Below are positions 9,145 through 17,830 of a stretch of DNA of 64,000 nucleotides, one piece after another (within the stretch, counting starts at the first letter, position 1; each line of letters starts with the position of its first letter). Made by a program: the position numbers and the translations under genes. The notes below the pieces were generated by a model. It was not told the DNA's origin and searched no databases. It saw only the letters and a list, made by a program, of their open reading frames with translations. Origin of the DNA: Opitutus sp. GAS368 (GTDB lineage: Bacteria; Verrucomicrobiota; Verrucomicrobiia; Opitutales; Opitutaceae); assembly GCF_900104925.1 (NCBI RefSeq), contig NZ_LT629735.1:3827001-3891000 (forward strand), given 5' to 3'.

Positions 9145-10533
9145 ATGAAAACCGCCGCCACCGCTTCCAAGCCGACGTTGCTCGCGATCGCGTGGCCGAT
9201 CTTCATCGAGCAGACGCTGCGCATCCTGATCGGCACGGTGGACACCTTCATGGTCAGCCATGTGTCCGACGGCGCCGTGGCGGCGCTCGGCATCGCCAAC
9301 CAGCTCGTGGTGCTGGCCCTGATCTGCTTCAACTTCATCGGCATCGGCGCGAGCGTCGTGATCACGCACCACGTCGGGGCCAACGACCGCGCCGGTGCGG
9401 AAAAGATCGTGACGACCGCGATCGCGGTGAACACTTGGATCGGCCTGGCCGCCAGTCTCGTGGCCTTCCTGTTCGCCGCCCCGCTCCTGCGGCTCATGCA
9501 GCTGCCCGAGGACCTCATGCCCTACGCGCAGCCTTTCCTCACGCTCATGGGCGGCACGCTCTTCATGGAGGCCATGAACACCGCCATCGGCGCCGCCCTG
9601 CGTGCCCACGGCCACACGCGCGACGCCATGGTGGTGACCGTCATCCAGAACGTCCTCAATATCGCGCTGAGCTGCGTGCTGCTCTTCGGGTTGTTCGGCG
9701 CGCCGCGCATGGGCGTGACCGGCGTGGCGCTGGCCAGCGTGGCGAGCCGCGTGGTCGCCAGCATCATTTTCTGGGTGCTGCTCGACCGCCGGCTCAAGCT
9801 CATGCTGCGCGCCGGTGACTTCTTCCACCTGCAGCTGGCCCGCATCAAACGCATCCTGCACATCGGCCTGCCGGCGGCCGGCGAGCACATGAGCTACTGG
9901 GTCTCGCTCATGGTCATCACCAGCTTTGCGGCCCGGCTTGGCGGCGAAAGCCTGGCCACCATGACCTACACCCAGAACGTCCAGCGTCTCGTCATCTTGT
10001 TCAGCATCGCGCTGGGTCTTGGCACGGAGATCCTGATCGGCCGCCTCATCGGCGCCGGCGATTTCGACGAGGCCTACCGGCAGGTCCTGAAGAGCATCCG
10101 CACCGGCCTGCTCATCTCGACCGGTGGCATCCTGCTGGTGGCGGTTTTTGCCACCCCACTGCTTGGCCTGTTTTCCCACGACGCCACGATCATAGCCGGT
10201 GGCGTGCTGCTGCTGCGGATGTCCGTCCTCTACGAACCGGGCCGGGTCTTCAACATCGTCGGCATCAACGCGCTCCGGGCGACGGGCGACGCGCGCTTCC
10301 CGGTGCAGATCGCCGCGTGTTCCCAATGGCTGCTGAGCGTGCCGCTCTGCTGGCTTTTCGGCCTCAAACTCGGCTGGGGCCTGCCGGGAATCTGGGGCGC
10401 CATGATGTTTGAGGAATGGCTGCGCGGGCTGATCATGTATCGGCGGTGGAAGCGCCGGGACTGGCTGAAATACGCGCACCGCAGCCGCGACCAGGTCTCG
10501 GCCCGGACGCTGCCGCTAATCCCCGAGGCCTAG
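9145..10533 (+). CDS. MATE-family multidrug/metabolite efflux transporter
   Basis: A 462-residue inner-membrane protein with about twelve hydrophobic segments in two related halves, as in MATE/NorM cation antiporters that export organic cations or metabolites in exchange for Na+ or H+. The N-terminal part (IAWPIFIEQTLRILIGTVDTFMVSHVSDGAVAALGIANQ) is typical. A TTG upstream at 9118 extends the frame, but ATG 9145 is the better start because it gives the usual short cytoplasmic N terminus. The substrate cannot be told. It appears to be transcribed alone. Confidence 0.9.
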   Translation: MKTAATASKPTLLAIAWPIFIEQTLRILIGTVDTFMVSHVSDGAVAALGIANQLVVLALICFNFIGIGASVVITHHVGANDRAGAEKIVTTAIAVNTWIGLAASLVAFLFAAPLLRLMQLPEDLMPYAQPFLTLMGGTLFMEAMNTAIGAALRAHGHTRDAMVVTVIQNVLNIALSCVLLFGLFGAPRMGVTGVALASVASRVVASIIFWVLLDRRLKLMLRAGDFFHLQLARIKRILHIGLPAAGEHMSYWVSLMVITSFAARLGGESLATMTYTQNVQRLVILFSIALGLGTEILIGRLIGAGDFDEAYRQVLKSIRTGLLISTGGILLVAVFATPLLGLFSHDATIIAGGVLLLRMSVLYEPGRVFNIVGINALRATGDARFPVQIAACSQWLLSVPLCWLFGLKLGWGLPGIWGAMMFEEWLRGLIMYRRWKRRDWLKYAHRSRDQVSARTLPLIPEA

Positions 10534-10549
10534 GCGAACGTGTTCGGCA

Positions 10550-10627
10550 TGTAGGAGCTTGTTTACAAGCGATGCAGGACGATTGCTCGCGGAGAGAATC
10601 TCAATCGCCTGTGAACAGGCTCCTACA
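10550..10627. repeat. TGTAGGAGC-type palindrome (10.6 kb)
   Basis: TGTAGGAGCTTGTTTACAAGCGA is mirrored by ATCGCCTGTGAACAGGCTCCTACA. It lies between the convergent MATE and esterase genes. The closest relative is at 45968-46046, so TGTAGGAGC forms a subfamily of the TGTAGGG palindromes. Confidence 0.75.
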
Positions 10628-10634
10628 ATCAAAA

Positions 10635-11402
10635 TTAGGCGCCGAGCACCAGCCGCACGAACTCCTCGCGCTTGTCCATGTGCGGGTTGTGCCCGGAGTC
10701 GGCGATCACCTCGATCTTGGCGGCGGGAAAGTGCCGGCGGATCAGGTCGTGGTCGCGGGGTTCCGAATAGCGTGAGCGGCCGCCGAGGATAAAGAGTGTC
10801 GGCCCGGTGAAGCGATCGTTCGGCTGCAGGCTGTTCTTCTCCATCACCGGCAGTGCCGCGGCCAGCACGGGCACGTTGACCTGCCAGCGCCAGCGGCCCT
10901 CCTCCTGCACCAGGTTGGTCGCGAGGAATTTCCTCATGCCGAGGTTGTCCACCCGGGCCTCGAAGCGCAGCTCCGCCTCCTGCCGCGACTGCAGGCTGCC
11001 GAGGTCCAGCTCGGTCATCGCCAGGAACTCCCCGCGGTGCGCCACCCAGTAATAGTCCTTCGGGGCGATATCCACCACGATCAGCCGCTCCACCCGCTCA
11101 GGGTGACGGCAGGCCAGCAGCATCGCCGTCTTGCCGCCCATGCTGTGCCCGGTGATCACCGCCTTGGCCAGGCCCTGGGCGTCCATCCAGCCGATCAGGT
11201 CGTCGACCATCACGTCGTAGCTCATCTCCGCGGCATGGGGCGACTTGCCATGGTTGCGGGCGTCGAGGGCGAACACGTGGAAGTGCCGGGCCAGGTCCCG
11301 TCCCGTGCTCAGCCAGTTGCGGGACGAGCCGAGCAGGCCGTGCAGCACGATCATGGGCGGAAGGCCCGCCCCGCCCAAGTCGGTATGATGCAATTGAACC
11401 AC
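10635..11402 (-). CDS. Alpha/beta-hydrolase (YbfF-like esterase)
   Basis: A serine hydrolase of about 255 residues. The nucleophile elbow is GHSMGG, the oxyanion region is VLHGLLGSSRNW, and the C-terminal His lies in DSGHNPHMDKREEF, so the triad looks complete. YbfF-like enzymes cleave short-chain and acyl-CoA-type esters. The start is uncertain: the GTG at 11402 and a TTG at 11393 both lie at the edge of an inverted repeat (ACCACAGAGACACGG arm), and in-frame codons continue into it as far as 11486. The GTG gives the expected distance to the first strand. It is divergent from mutS. Confidence 0.85.
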   Translation of the reverse strand: MVQLHHTDLGGAGLPPMIVLHGLLGSSRNWLSTGRDLARHFHVFALDARNHGKSPHAAEMSYDVMVDDLIGWMDAQGLAKAVITGHSMGGKTAMLLACRHPERVERLIVVDIAPKDYYWVAHRGEFLAMTELDLGSLQSRQEAELRFEARVDNLGMRKFLATNLVQEEGRWRWQVNVPVLAAALPVMEKNSLQPNDRFTGPTLFILGGRSRYSEPRDHDLIRRHFPAAKIEVIADSGHNPHMDKREEFVRLVLGA

Positions 11403-11517
11403 AGAGACACGGAGACACGGAGAAAACACCCGAGACAAATCAAATATCACCTGACGACAGGCAGCCTGCTGCTTTTGGCTTCCCAAACCTCTGTGCCCTC
11501 TGTGACTCTGTGGTTAA
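11397..11517. repeat. CACAGAGACACGGAG-family inverted repeat
   Basis: AACCACAGAGACACGGAGAC on the left is mirrored by CTCTGTGACTCTGTGGTTAA on the right, spaced by about 80 bases. The left end touches the start of the esterase gene and the right end stops 7 bases before the mutS ATG, so this repeat occupies the whole divergent promoter region. Confidence 0.8.
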
Positions 11518-11523
11518 TTAATT

Positions 11524-14097
11524 ATGTCAGCCGCAGAGAAGCTCACGCCGATGATGCAGCAGTATTTCGAGGTCAAGCGCGGCCTCCCGGCGAACACGCT
11601 CCTGCTCTTCCGCCTCGGCGATTTCTACGAGATGTTCTTCGAGGACGCCGAGATCGGCGCCCGGCTGCTGGGTATCACCCTGACCAAGCGCCAGGAGACC
11701 CCGATGGCGGGCATCCCCCATCACGCCGCCGACAATTACGTCACCAAGCTCCTCGCCGCCGGCAAGAAGGTCGCCATCTGCGATCAGGCCGAGCCGGCCC
11801 AGTCGGGCAAGCTCGTGAAGCGCCAGCTCACCCGCATCCTCTCGCCCGGCACCACCCTCTCGGCCAACCAGCTCGACGCGGCCAAGAACCACTACCTCTG
11901 TGCGCTGTCGCTCGACAAGGCCGGCCTCCACGCGGCGTGGCTCGATCTGTCCACCGGCGAGTTCCGCATTGCGACCGACGCCCACCCGGAGAACCTGCTG
12001 CCGGTCCTCACTGCGCTCGACCCGGCCGAGCTCGTGCTGATCGAAGGTGATCTCGGCCGCTGGCAGGCAGCCCCGCACGAGCAACACGCGGTCCATGCGC
12101 TGCACCAATTCTGCGCGCCGCGCCTTTGCTCCGAGCTGCCGGGCTACCATTTCGAGGTCACCGGCGGAGCGAAGACCGTGATGGACGCCCTCGGCGTGCT
12201 CAACCTGCAGGGCTTCGGTCTTGCCAACGGCCACCCGGCGCTCGGGGCGGCCGGCGCCGTGGTCTACTACGCCACCGAGAATCTCTGCGCGAAGCCCCAG
12301 AACCTCCGCTCGCTGCAGGAATATCGCAGCACGCGCACGCTGCTCCTCGATCCGGCGACCCTGCGCAATCTCGAGATCTTCTCGTCCACCCGCGGCACCC
12401 GTGACGCCTCGCTGCTCGGCGCCATCGACCGGAGCACGACGGCCGCCGGCTCGCGCCTGCTGGAACGCTGGCTCGCCGCCCCCACCCTCGACCTGCCGGA
12501 GATCGTCCGCCGCCAGACCGTCGTCGGCGAACTCATCGCCCAGCCGAGCGACCTCGCCGGGCTGCGCGAGCTGCTCAACAAGGTCCGCGACATCCCGCGC
12601 ATCCTCGGCCGTCTCCAGAACCGCCTCCGCAATCCGCGCGAACTCGGCGGCGTGAAAGACACCCTCGCGCAGATCCCGGCCATCATGGCCTGCCTCGATC
12701 TGCTCGACGCGCACCTGGTCGGCACCCACGGCGGCGAGACGTCCAAGGTCCGCGCCCGGCTCACCGACCTGCCCAAGCTCCGCGAGCTGCTCGCCGGCGG
12801 ACTCGCCGACGAACTCCCGAACGACCTGGCCGACGGCAACTACATCCGCGCCGGTTACGACGCCGAACTCGACCGCCTGCGCAGCCTCACGACCGACAAC
12901 AAGTCGTGGCTCGCCGAGCTCGAGCGGGCCGAGCAGGAACGCACCGGCATCAAGAGCCTCAAGGTCCGCTACACCTCTGTCTTCGGTTACTACATCGAGG
13001 TCACGAAGGCCAATCTCGCCAATGTGCCCGCCGACTACATCCGCAAGCAGACCACGGTGAGCGGCGAGCGCTACGTGACCGAGGCGCTCAAGCTGAAGGA
13101 GAAGGAGATCTTCTCCGCCGAGGAAAAGTCACTCGCCCGGGAACTCGAACTCTTCAACGAGCTGGTTGCAGCCGTCCTTGATGAATCCATGACCCTCTCG
13201 CGCACGGCCGATGCGCTCGCCGAACTTGACGTGCTCGCCGGCTGGGCCGTGCTGGCCCGCGAATGGGATTATTGCCGTCCGCAGCTCGACGAGGGCGAGC
13301 TTCTCAGCATCACCGACGGCCGCCATCCGGTCGTCGAGCAGATGATGAAGCAGGAGCGTCTTGGTCTCGCAGGCAGCTACACCTTCGTGCCGAACGACAC
13401 GGCGCTCTCCGCGGACGACGCCCAGATCCTGCTTATCACCGGCCCCAACATGGCCGGCAAGTCCACCTACATCCGGCAGGTCGCGCTCATCGCGCTGCTG
13501 GCGCAGATCGGTTGCTGGGTGCCGGCCAAGGCCTGCCGCCTCGGCCTCGTGGATCGCATCTTCTCCCGCGTCGGCGCGAGCGACGACCTGGCCCGCGGCA
13601 ATTCGACCTTCATGGTCGAGATGAACGAGACGGCCAACATCCTCAACAACACGACCGACCGCTCGCTCATCATCCTCGACGAAATCGGCCGCGGCACCTC
13701 GACCTATGACGGCCTGAGCATCGCCTGGGCCGTGGTCGAGCACCTGCACCGTTCCGCCGAGCGCGGACCGCGCACCCTCTTTGCCACGCACTACCAGGAG
13801 TTGACCCAGCTCGCCAAGCATCTGCCGCGGCTGAAGAACTATTCCGTCGCGGTGAAGGAGTGGAACGACGACATCGTGTTCGTCCGCCGCGTCGTCGAGG
13901 GCGCCGCCGACCGCAGCTACGGCATCCAGGTCGCGCGTCTCGCCGGCCTGCCGCTGAGCGTCATCGATCGCGCCAAGACCATTCTCACGCAACTGGAGTC
14001 CGAGGACGTGAGCGTCACGCTCCCCTCGCCCCAGGCCCGGCCGAAGAAAAAGATCACGGTTGCGCCGGCGGACGACTCGCAGCTTAACTTGCTTTAG
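11524..14097 (+). CDS. mutS: DNA mismatch repair protein MutS
   Basis: An 857-residue mismatch-recognition ATPase. The mismatch-binding Phe lies in the N-terminal motif FRLGDFYEMFFEDA, Walker A GPNMAGKST is near residue 640, Walker B with DEIGRGTSTYDG is near 718, and the C terminus ends in QLNLL, which fits the sliding-clamp binding motif found at the end of many MutS proteins. It starts repair by recruiting MutL. The length is normal for the family. The first ATG follows an inverted repeat arm and has no clear Shine-Dalgarno sequence. A second, diverged copy of the gene's last 33 bases lies at about 15072-15105. Confidence 0.97.
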   Translation: MSAAEKLTPMMQQYFEVKRGLPANTLLLFRLGDFYEMFFEDAEIGARLLGITLTKRQETPMAGIPHHAADNYVTKLLAAGKKVAICDQAEPAQSGKLVKRQLTRILSPGTTLSANQLDAAKNHYLCALSLDKAGLHAAWLDLSTGEFRIATDAHPENLLPVLTALDPAELVLIEGDLGRWQAAPHEQHAVHALHQFCAPRLCSELPGYHFEVTGGAKTVMDALGVLNLQGFGLANGHPALGAAGAVVYYATENLCAKPQNLRSLQEYRSTRTLLLDPATLRNLEIFSSTRGTRDASLLGAIDRSTTAAGSRLLERWLAAPTLDLPEIVRRQTVVGELIAQPSDLAGLRELLNKVRDIPRILGRLQNRLRNPRELGGVKDTLAQIPAIMACLDLLDAHLVGTHGGETSKVRARLTDLPKLRELLAGGLADELPNDLADGNYIRAGYDAELDRLRSLTTDNKSWLAELERAEQERTGIKSLKVRYTSVFGYYIEVTKANLANVPADYIRKQTTVSGERYVTEALKLKEKEIFSAEEKSLARELELFNELVAAVLDESMTLSRTADALAELDVLAGWAVLAREWDYCRPQLDEGELLSITDGRHPVVEQMMKQERLGLAGSYTFVPNDTALSADDAQILLITGPNMAGKSTYIRQVALIALLAQIGCWVPAKACRLGLVDRIFSRVGASDDLARGNSTFMVEMNETANILNNTTDRSLIILDEIGRGTSTYDGLSIAWAVVEHLHRSAERGPRTLFATHYQELTQLAKHLPRLKNYSVAVKEWNDDIVFVRRVVEGAADRSYGIQVARLAGLPLSVIDRAKTILTQLESEDVSVTLPSPQARPKKKITVAPADDSQLNLL

Positions 14098-14130
14098 CGC
14101 GACGGGCTGTCGCGCGACACCCCCACCCCC

Positions 14131-15057
14131 ATGAATGTCGAGACGGCAAAAAAGTTCGAGGACCTCCTGTCGGGGCCGATCGATCCGGCCCCTTACGATT
14201 ATGCGATGCTCTTCAAGGCCGACGGATTTTTCGCCCGCCAGCGCTCGAAGAACCGCTTCAAGCTGCTCAAGGGCATCGATGCCAAGCTACGGCAGATCCT
14301 GCGGCCGGATGAGCGCGTGTTCTTCATGACACCCGGCACGACCGTGAGCGTTGGCGAACACTTCTTCGTCGGCTGGGTGGCGCATCTGCTGAACCTGCGC
14401 GCGCTGGTCTTCACCACCGACCGCGTCCTGCTGCTGGCCATCAGCAGCCGGCACCGGGCGGAGAGGCTCGTCTCGCAGATCCCCTACACGGCCATCGCCA
14501 GCGTGGCGTCCACCTGGAGCGGCGTGTGCCGCGTGAAGCTGCTCAACAAGCAGACCCTCGACTTCCAGCAGGTGCCGAAGGCCGACCGGAAATTCCTCGC
14601 GGACTTTCTGGCCGGCATCGTGAAGGGAACCAACGCCCCGTTCGAGCGCGTGCAGGGCCTCGAACACCTTTGCCCGCACTGCTACACGATGGTGCCGGCG
14701 CATCCGCCCGCGTGCCCGGCCTGCCGCGGCGGATTCAAGCAGCCGAACAAGGCCGCGCTCCTCTCCTTCATTTTCCCCGGGGTCGGCGACTGGTATCTCG
14801 GTCACCGGTGGCGTGCCGTCATGCAGCTGGCCGGCGCGACCTTCCTCTGGCTCGGGTTCGTGATTTTCCCGCTGCTGGCACTGCTCGATCCGGAATACGA
14901 ACGCCCCCCCGTCAGCTTCTGGGCCACAAACGCGGTCATCCTCCTGGTTGCTCATACGCTCGATGCAGTGATGACGCGGCACTTCGCGCTCAAGGGCCAC
15001 CATCCGCACGGTCCGGCGCCGGCGGCAGGCGCGGTGCCGCTCCCGTTGCGCACCTGA
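14131..15057 (+). CDS. Membrane protein with PH-like region and zinc ribbon
   Basis: A 308-residue protein of unknown function. Residues about 60-165 contain a beta-rich segment resembling bacterial PH-like domains (VFFMTPGTTVSVGEHFFVGW, RALVFTTDRVLLLAIS). Residues about 178-200 hold two pairs of cysteines (CPHC and CPAC) that could form a zinc ribbon. The C-terminal third has two or three hydrophobic segments with a short motif like that of TM2-type proteins (LSFIFPGVGDWYLGHRW). It starts 33 bases after mutS. A diverged copy of the mutS 3' end lies just after its stop, which suggests that it was inserted at the end of mutS. Confidence 0.75.
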   Translation: MNVETAKKFEDLLSGPIDPAPYDYAMLFKADGFFARQRSKNRFKLLKGIDAKLRQILRPDERVFFMTPGTTVSVGEHFFVGWVAHLLNLRALVFTTDRVLLLAISSRHRAERLVSQIPYTAIASVASTWSGVCRVKLLNKQTLDFQQVPKADRKFLADFLAGIVKGTNAPFERVQGLEHLCPHCYTMVPAHPPACPACRGGFKQPNKAALLSFIFPGVGDWYLGHRWRAVMQLAGATFLWLGFVIFPLLALLDPEYERPPVSFWATNAVILLVAHTLDAVMTRHFALKGHHPHGPAPAAGAVPLPLRT

Positions 15058-15071
15058 GGCGCGCTGCAATA

Positions 15072-15105
15072 CCCGGCCGACGACTCGCAGCTGGGTTTGC
15101 TGTAG
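15072..15105 (+). other. Relic copy of the mutS 3' end
   Basis: The bases CCGGCCGACGACTCGCAGCT followed by GGGTTTGCTGTAG match the last 33 bases of mutS (CCGGCGGACGACTCGCAGCT then TAACTTGCTTTAG) with about six differences. Translated, it reads PADDSQLGLL and a stop, the equivalent of the clamp-binding tail. It is not attached to any open reading frame. Confidence 0.65.
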
Positions 15106-15109
15106 AAAA

Positions 15110-15135
15110 AAGGCTCGCAGAGACGCGAGCCCTCC
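15110..15135. repeat. Small palindrome ending CCCTCCA
   Basis: GGCTCGC-AGAGAC-GCGAGCC then CTCCA is a compact hairpin after an A-run. It shares the CTCCA end with the elements at 2.7 and 29.4 kb and may serve as a terminator between the convergent 14.1-kb gene and the pseudouridine synthase gene. Confidence 0.5.
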
Positions 15136-15182
15136 ATGCCGCTATGGGCCCAGTCCCTGCGGGCCGTTCCGTTCCCCCGCCC

Positions 15183-15941
15183 TCAATACCCCGCCATGAA
15201 CTCGCGTGGCAGCGGCGCGGCGGCCTTGAAGGGGTGGCTCTGGCCGGCGAACTCGTAGGTGAAGCTCGTCTCGAGCGAGTGCAGGAAAAGGCGCTTGGTC
15301 TTGTTGGCCTTGGCGAAGGCGCGGTTCAGCGCGAAGTCGCCGTAGGTCTGGTCGCCGATGATCGGCAGCTGGCGCTTGGCGCACTGCACGCGCAGCTGGT
15401 GGCTGCGGCCGGTGCGGGGTTCGAGCTTCACCAGCGAGGTCGAGAACGCCTTCTGCGTGTGCTTGATGAGCTGGAAGCTGGTTTGCGCCGGCACGTTGCC
15501 GATCGTCGCCGTGCGGATCCGGCCGCCCTTCTTCTTCACCGCGAGCTGATCGTGCCAGTGCTCGAAGTTCTTGTGCGGATGGCCGAAGACGAGGGCCGAG
15601 TAGACCTTGTGGACCTGCTTCTTCGCGTAGTGCTCGCGCACGGCCAGCGCCAGTTTCTCGCTGGCGGCGGTGAGGATCACGCCGGACGTGGCGGAATCGA
15701 GGCGGTTGAGCAGCCACAGCCAGCGCTCGGCCCCGTCGGCCGTCTTCCAGATGAAGCGCTGGGCCTCCTTGTCGTAGCGGCACGTCAGCAGCGCCCGGCC
15801 CTCGTCCTGCGAGTCGTTAGGGTGCGACAGGAGGCCGGCGGGCTTGTTGAACGCGGCCAGGCCGTTGGCGTCGCGGGTGAGCGGCGTCACGCCCTCGCCC
15901 AGCGGCAGGGTGTCCCAGAAGTCTCCCGGCAGCGCGCTCAC
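15183..15941 (-). CDS. RluA-family pseudouridine synthase
   Basis: A 252-residue enzyme that converts uridine to pseudouridine in rRNA or tRNA. The catalytic Asp lies in LNRLDSATSG (family consensus HRLDxxTSG; the first residue is Asn here), followed by the RTGRSHQLRVQ motif and GDQTYG. No S4 domain is present. The proposed start is the GTG at 15941 whose last bases overlap the TGA stop of the upstream gene (GTGA), indicating translational coupling. Upstream in-frame codons to 16007 overlap that gene and look like shadow sequence. The target base cannot be predicted. Confidence 0.87.
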   Translation of the reverse strand: MSALPGDFWDTLPLGEGVTPLTRDANGLAAFNKPAGLLSHPNDSQDEGRALLTCRYDKEAQRFIWKTADGAERWLWLLNRLDSATSGVILTAASEKLALAVREHYAKKQVHKVYSALVFGHPHKNFEHWHDQLAVKKKGGRIRTATIGNVPAQTSFQLIKHTQKAFSTSLVKLEPRTGRSHQLRVQCAKRQLPIIGDQTYGDFALNRAFAKANKTKRLFLHSLETSFTYEFAGQSHPFKAAAPLPREFMAGY

Positions 15942-17053
15942 TGATAGTAGAAACTGAAGGTCAGTTCCTGGGAGTCGCCGAGCACGGCGATCATCGCGTC
16001 GGACCACTTGCGGTAGGGCTGCGGATAGGTGATGGCGTTCTGGCAGGAGAAGACGCCCTGCTTGCCGGCGTCGGCATCCTCGACCTTCGTGATCTCGGTC
16101 TCGCCCTTGGAGTTGATGCGGAAGGTGACGATCACGTGCGAGCCGCGCGGCGGGGAGACCCGGCTCTCGCGGAGAATGCTATACCATTGGGCCTGCACGA
16201 TCTCGATGAGTTCGTTCAGATACTCGCCGTATTCGCTCCAGCGGGCGTCCATGCCGATGATGCCCATGTTGGCCACCCCGGCGATGTGATTGGCAATTGG
16301 CGACTGGCGGTTCAGCGAGACCGACGACAGGCGCGGACGCTCCTTCGGCTGCTGTTTCGCGGACTGGGTGACCGCGACGAGTCCGCCGGTGGGATCCTTG
16401 GCATCCTTGGCTCCCTCCGCCAGCTGATCGGCGTTGGTCGTGAGCGACTTGCTTTTGGCGATGTTGGTGGCGATGCCGTCCTCGGACTTGCCCTCGGTCT
16501 TGTCGAAGCCCTCGAGCGGCACCTGCTCCAGGCGGGCCTTTTGCTCGGTGCGTGCCTGCGCCTCGTCCTTCGTAACCTCCGGGGTCGGGGCCGGCGCGAG
16601 CTGGGGCGGCGCCATGTCGCCGGAAACGATCGCGGAGCTGTCCTTGAACTTGTCGTCGCCCTTCGTGGTCGGGCGGTGCTCCGGGTCGAGTTCCTTGGCG
16701 GCGACCTCCTGGGCGGACTGCTGGTTGCGGTTGCTGAAGTTGTTGGTCTTGTCCGGCGTGTTCTCCGGCGCGGCCGAGTTGGTCTCGACGAACTGGGCGG
16801 GGTCGCGCTCCTTGGGCTTGGGGAAGGCGTCCGGGGCGAGCTGGAAGTCGAAGGTCTTGCCCTTGTTCGCGCTGGTGACGGAGATGCCGCCGTGCACGCC
16901 GGAGAACTTCATGAAGTCGAACTCCGGGGCCACCCACACGAGCAGCAGGTGGAACAGCAGCGTGGCGGCGAGGCCGATGGCAATGGAGTAGTCCGCGCGG
17001 TCCTTTTCGGGGGCGTCGGGACGCGGGCTGAGCTGGGCGAGCTGGGTCGTCAC
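15938..17053 (-). CDS. TonB-like periplasmic protein with long charged linker
   Basis: A 371-residue protein with one N-terminal membrane helix (about residues 24-46, SIAIGLAATLLFHLLLVWVA), a long Pro/Lys/Glu-rich low-complexity region (about 70-250) and a folded C-terminal domain (about 270-371) that resembles the TonB C-terminal domain (VIVTFRINSKGETEITKVEDADA). It is likely a second energy transducer or a periplasm-spanning scaffold. It overlaps the pseudouridine synthase by 4 bases (GTGA) and is preceded by maf at a spacing of 10 bases, so the three form one transcript. The operon partners give no hint of its role. Confidence 0.75.
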   Translation of the reverse strand: MTTQLAQLSPRPDAPEKDRADYSIAIGLAATLLFHLLLVWVAPEFDFMKFSGVHGGISVTSANKGKTFDFQLAPDAFPKPKERDPAQFVETNSAAPENTPDKTNNFSNRNQQSAQEVAAKELDPEHRPTTKGDDKFKDSSAIVSGDMAPPQLAPAPTPEVTKDEAQARTEQKARLEQVPLEGFDKTEGKSEDGIATNIAKSKSLTTNADQLAEGAKDAKDPTGGLVAVTQSAKQQPKERPRLSSVSLNRQSPIANHIAGVANMGIIGMDARWSEYGEYLNELIEIVQAQWYSILRESRVSPPRGSHVIVTFRINSKGETEITKVEDADAGKQGVFSCQNAITYPQPYRKWSDAMIAVLGDSQELTFSFYYQ

Positions 17054-17063
17054 TGGGTTGAAA

Positions 17064-17660
17064 TCAACGCGTCTGACCCGCCCTAGTCAAAAGTTGTTTC
17101 ATTTCTTCTAGCGGCAAACCCACAATATTTGTCAGCGACCCCGTAAAACCGGCCACAATGAGGTCGCCTTGCTCCTGGATGGCATAGCCGCCGGCCTTGT
17201 CGAGGGTGTGCACCCGGCTGAGGTAGAGCTCGAGCGTGGCGTCGTCAAAGGCCTTGAACGTCACCTCGCTGGCCACGCCCTGGTCGAGCCGCAGGCCGTC
17301 GCGCTGGCGGCGGATCGCCAGTCCGGTGAATACGGTGTGCGTCCGGCCGCGGAGCAGCCGGAGCATGGCCCGCGCCTCGGCCGGGTCGCGGGGCTTGTTG
17401 AGCACCGTCCGGTCGATGAAAACGGTCGTGTCGGCCCCGATGACGGTGGCGTCGGGGTGCCGCGCCGCGACCCAGTCGGCCTTGAGCGCGGCGTTGTGCC
17501 GCACCATCTCGCGCGGGTCGGCGTCCGGCGCCTCGTGTTCGGTGACCTCGGCCGGCACGACCTCAAAAGCCACGCCGAGCGACGCGAGCAGCTCCTTCCG
17601 CCGCGGCGAAGCGGAGGCAAGGATCAGGCGGGATGGCGCGGCGGATGGCACGACCGGCAC
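17064..17660 (-). CDS. maf: Maf-family nucleotide pyrophosphatase
   Basis: A 198-residue protein that hydrolyses non-canonical or excess nucleoside triphosphates (dTTP/UTP or m7GTP type) and has been linked to septum control. The N-terminal signature LASASPRRKELLASLG, the catalytic Asp in VIGADTTVFIDRTVLNKP and the C-terminal DKAGGYAIQEQG are present. It is the first gene of the maf, TonB-like, pseudouridine synthase operon. Confidence 0.92.
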   Translation of the reverse strand: MPVVPSAAPSRLILASASPRRKELLASLGVAFEVVPAEVTEHEAPDADPREMVRHNAALKADWVAARHPDATVIGADTTVFIDRTVLNKPRDPAEARAMLRLLRGRTHTVFTGLAIRRQRDGLRLDQGVASEVTFKAFDDATLELYLSRVHTLDKAGGYAIQEQGDLIVAGFTGSLTNIVGLPLEEMKQLLTRAGQTR

Positions 17661-17696
17661 AGTAGGTGTGATTTCTGGCCGAGCGCTAGCGGATTC

Positions 17697-17777
17697 TGTA
17701 GGGCGGGATCACCGCATCCCGCCTTCGTTCGAAAATGATATCCCGTTCGAGGCGGGATGCGGTGATCCCGCCCTACA
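17697..17777. repeat. TGTAGGG-family palindrome (17.7 kb)
   Basis: TGTAGGGCGGGATCACCGCA is mirrored by TGCGGTGATCCCGCCCTACA across an 81-base unit. It lies in the divergent gap between maf and nadE and so overlaps both upstream regions. Confidence 0.85.
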
Positions 17778-17830
17778 AATCCACGGCTTGAGGTTGCAGT
17801 CCAGCACTTTGCCCTCAAGTTAGCCCTCCC

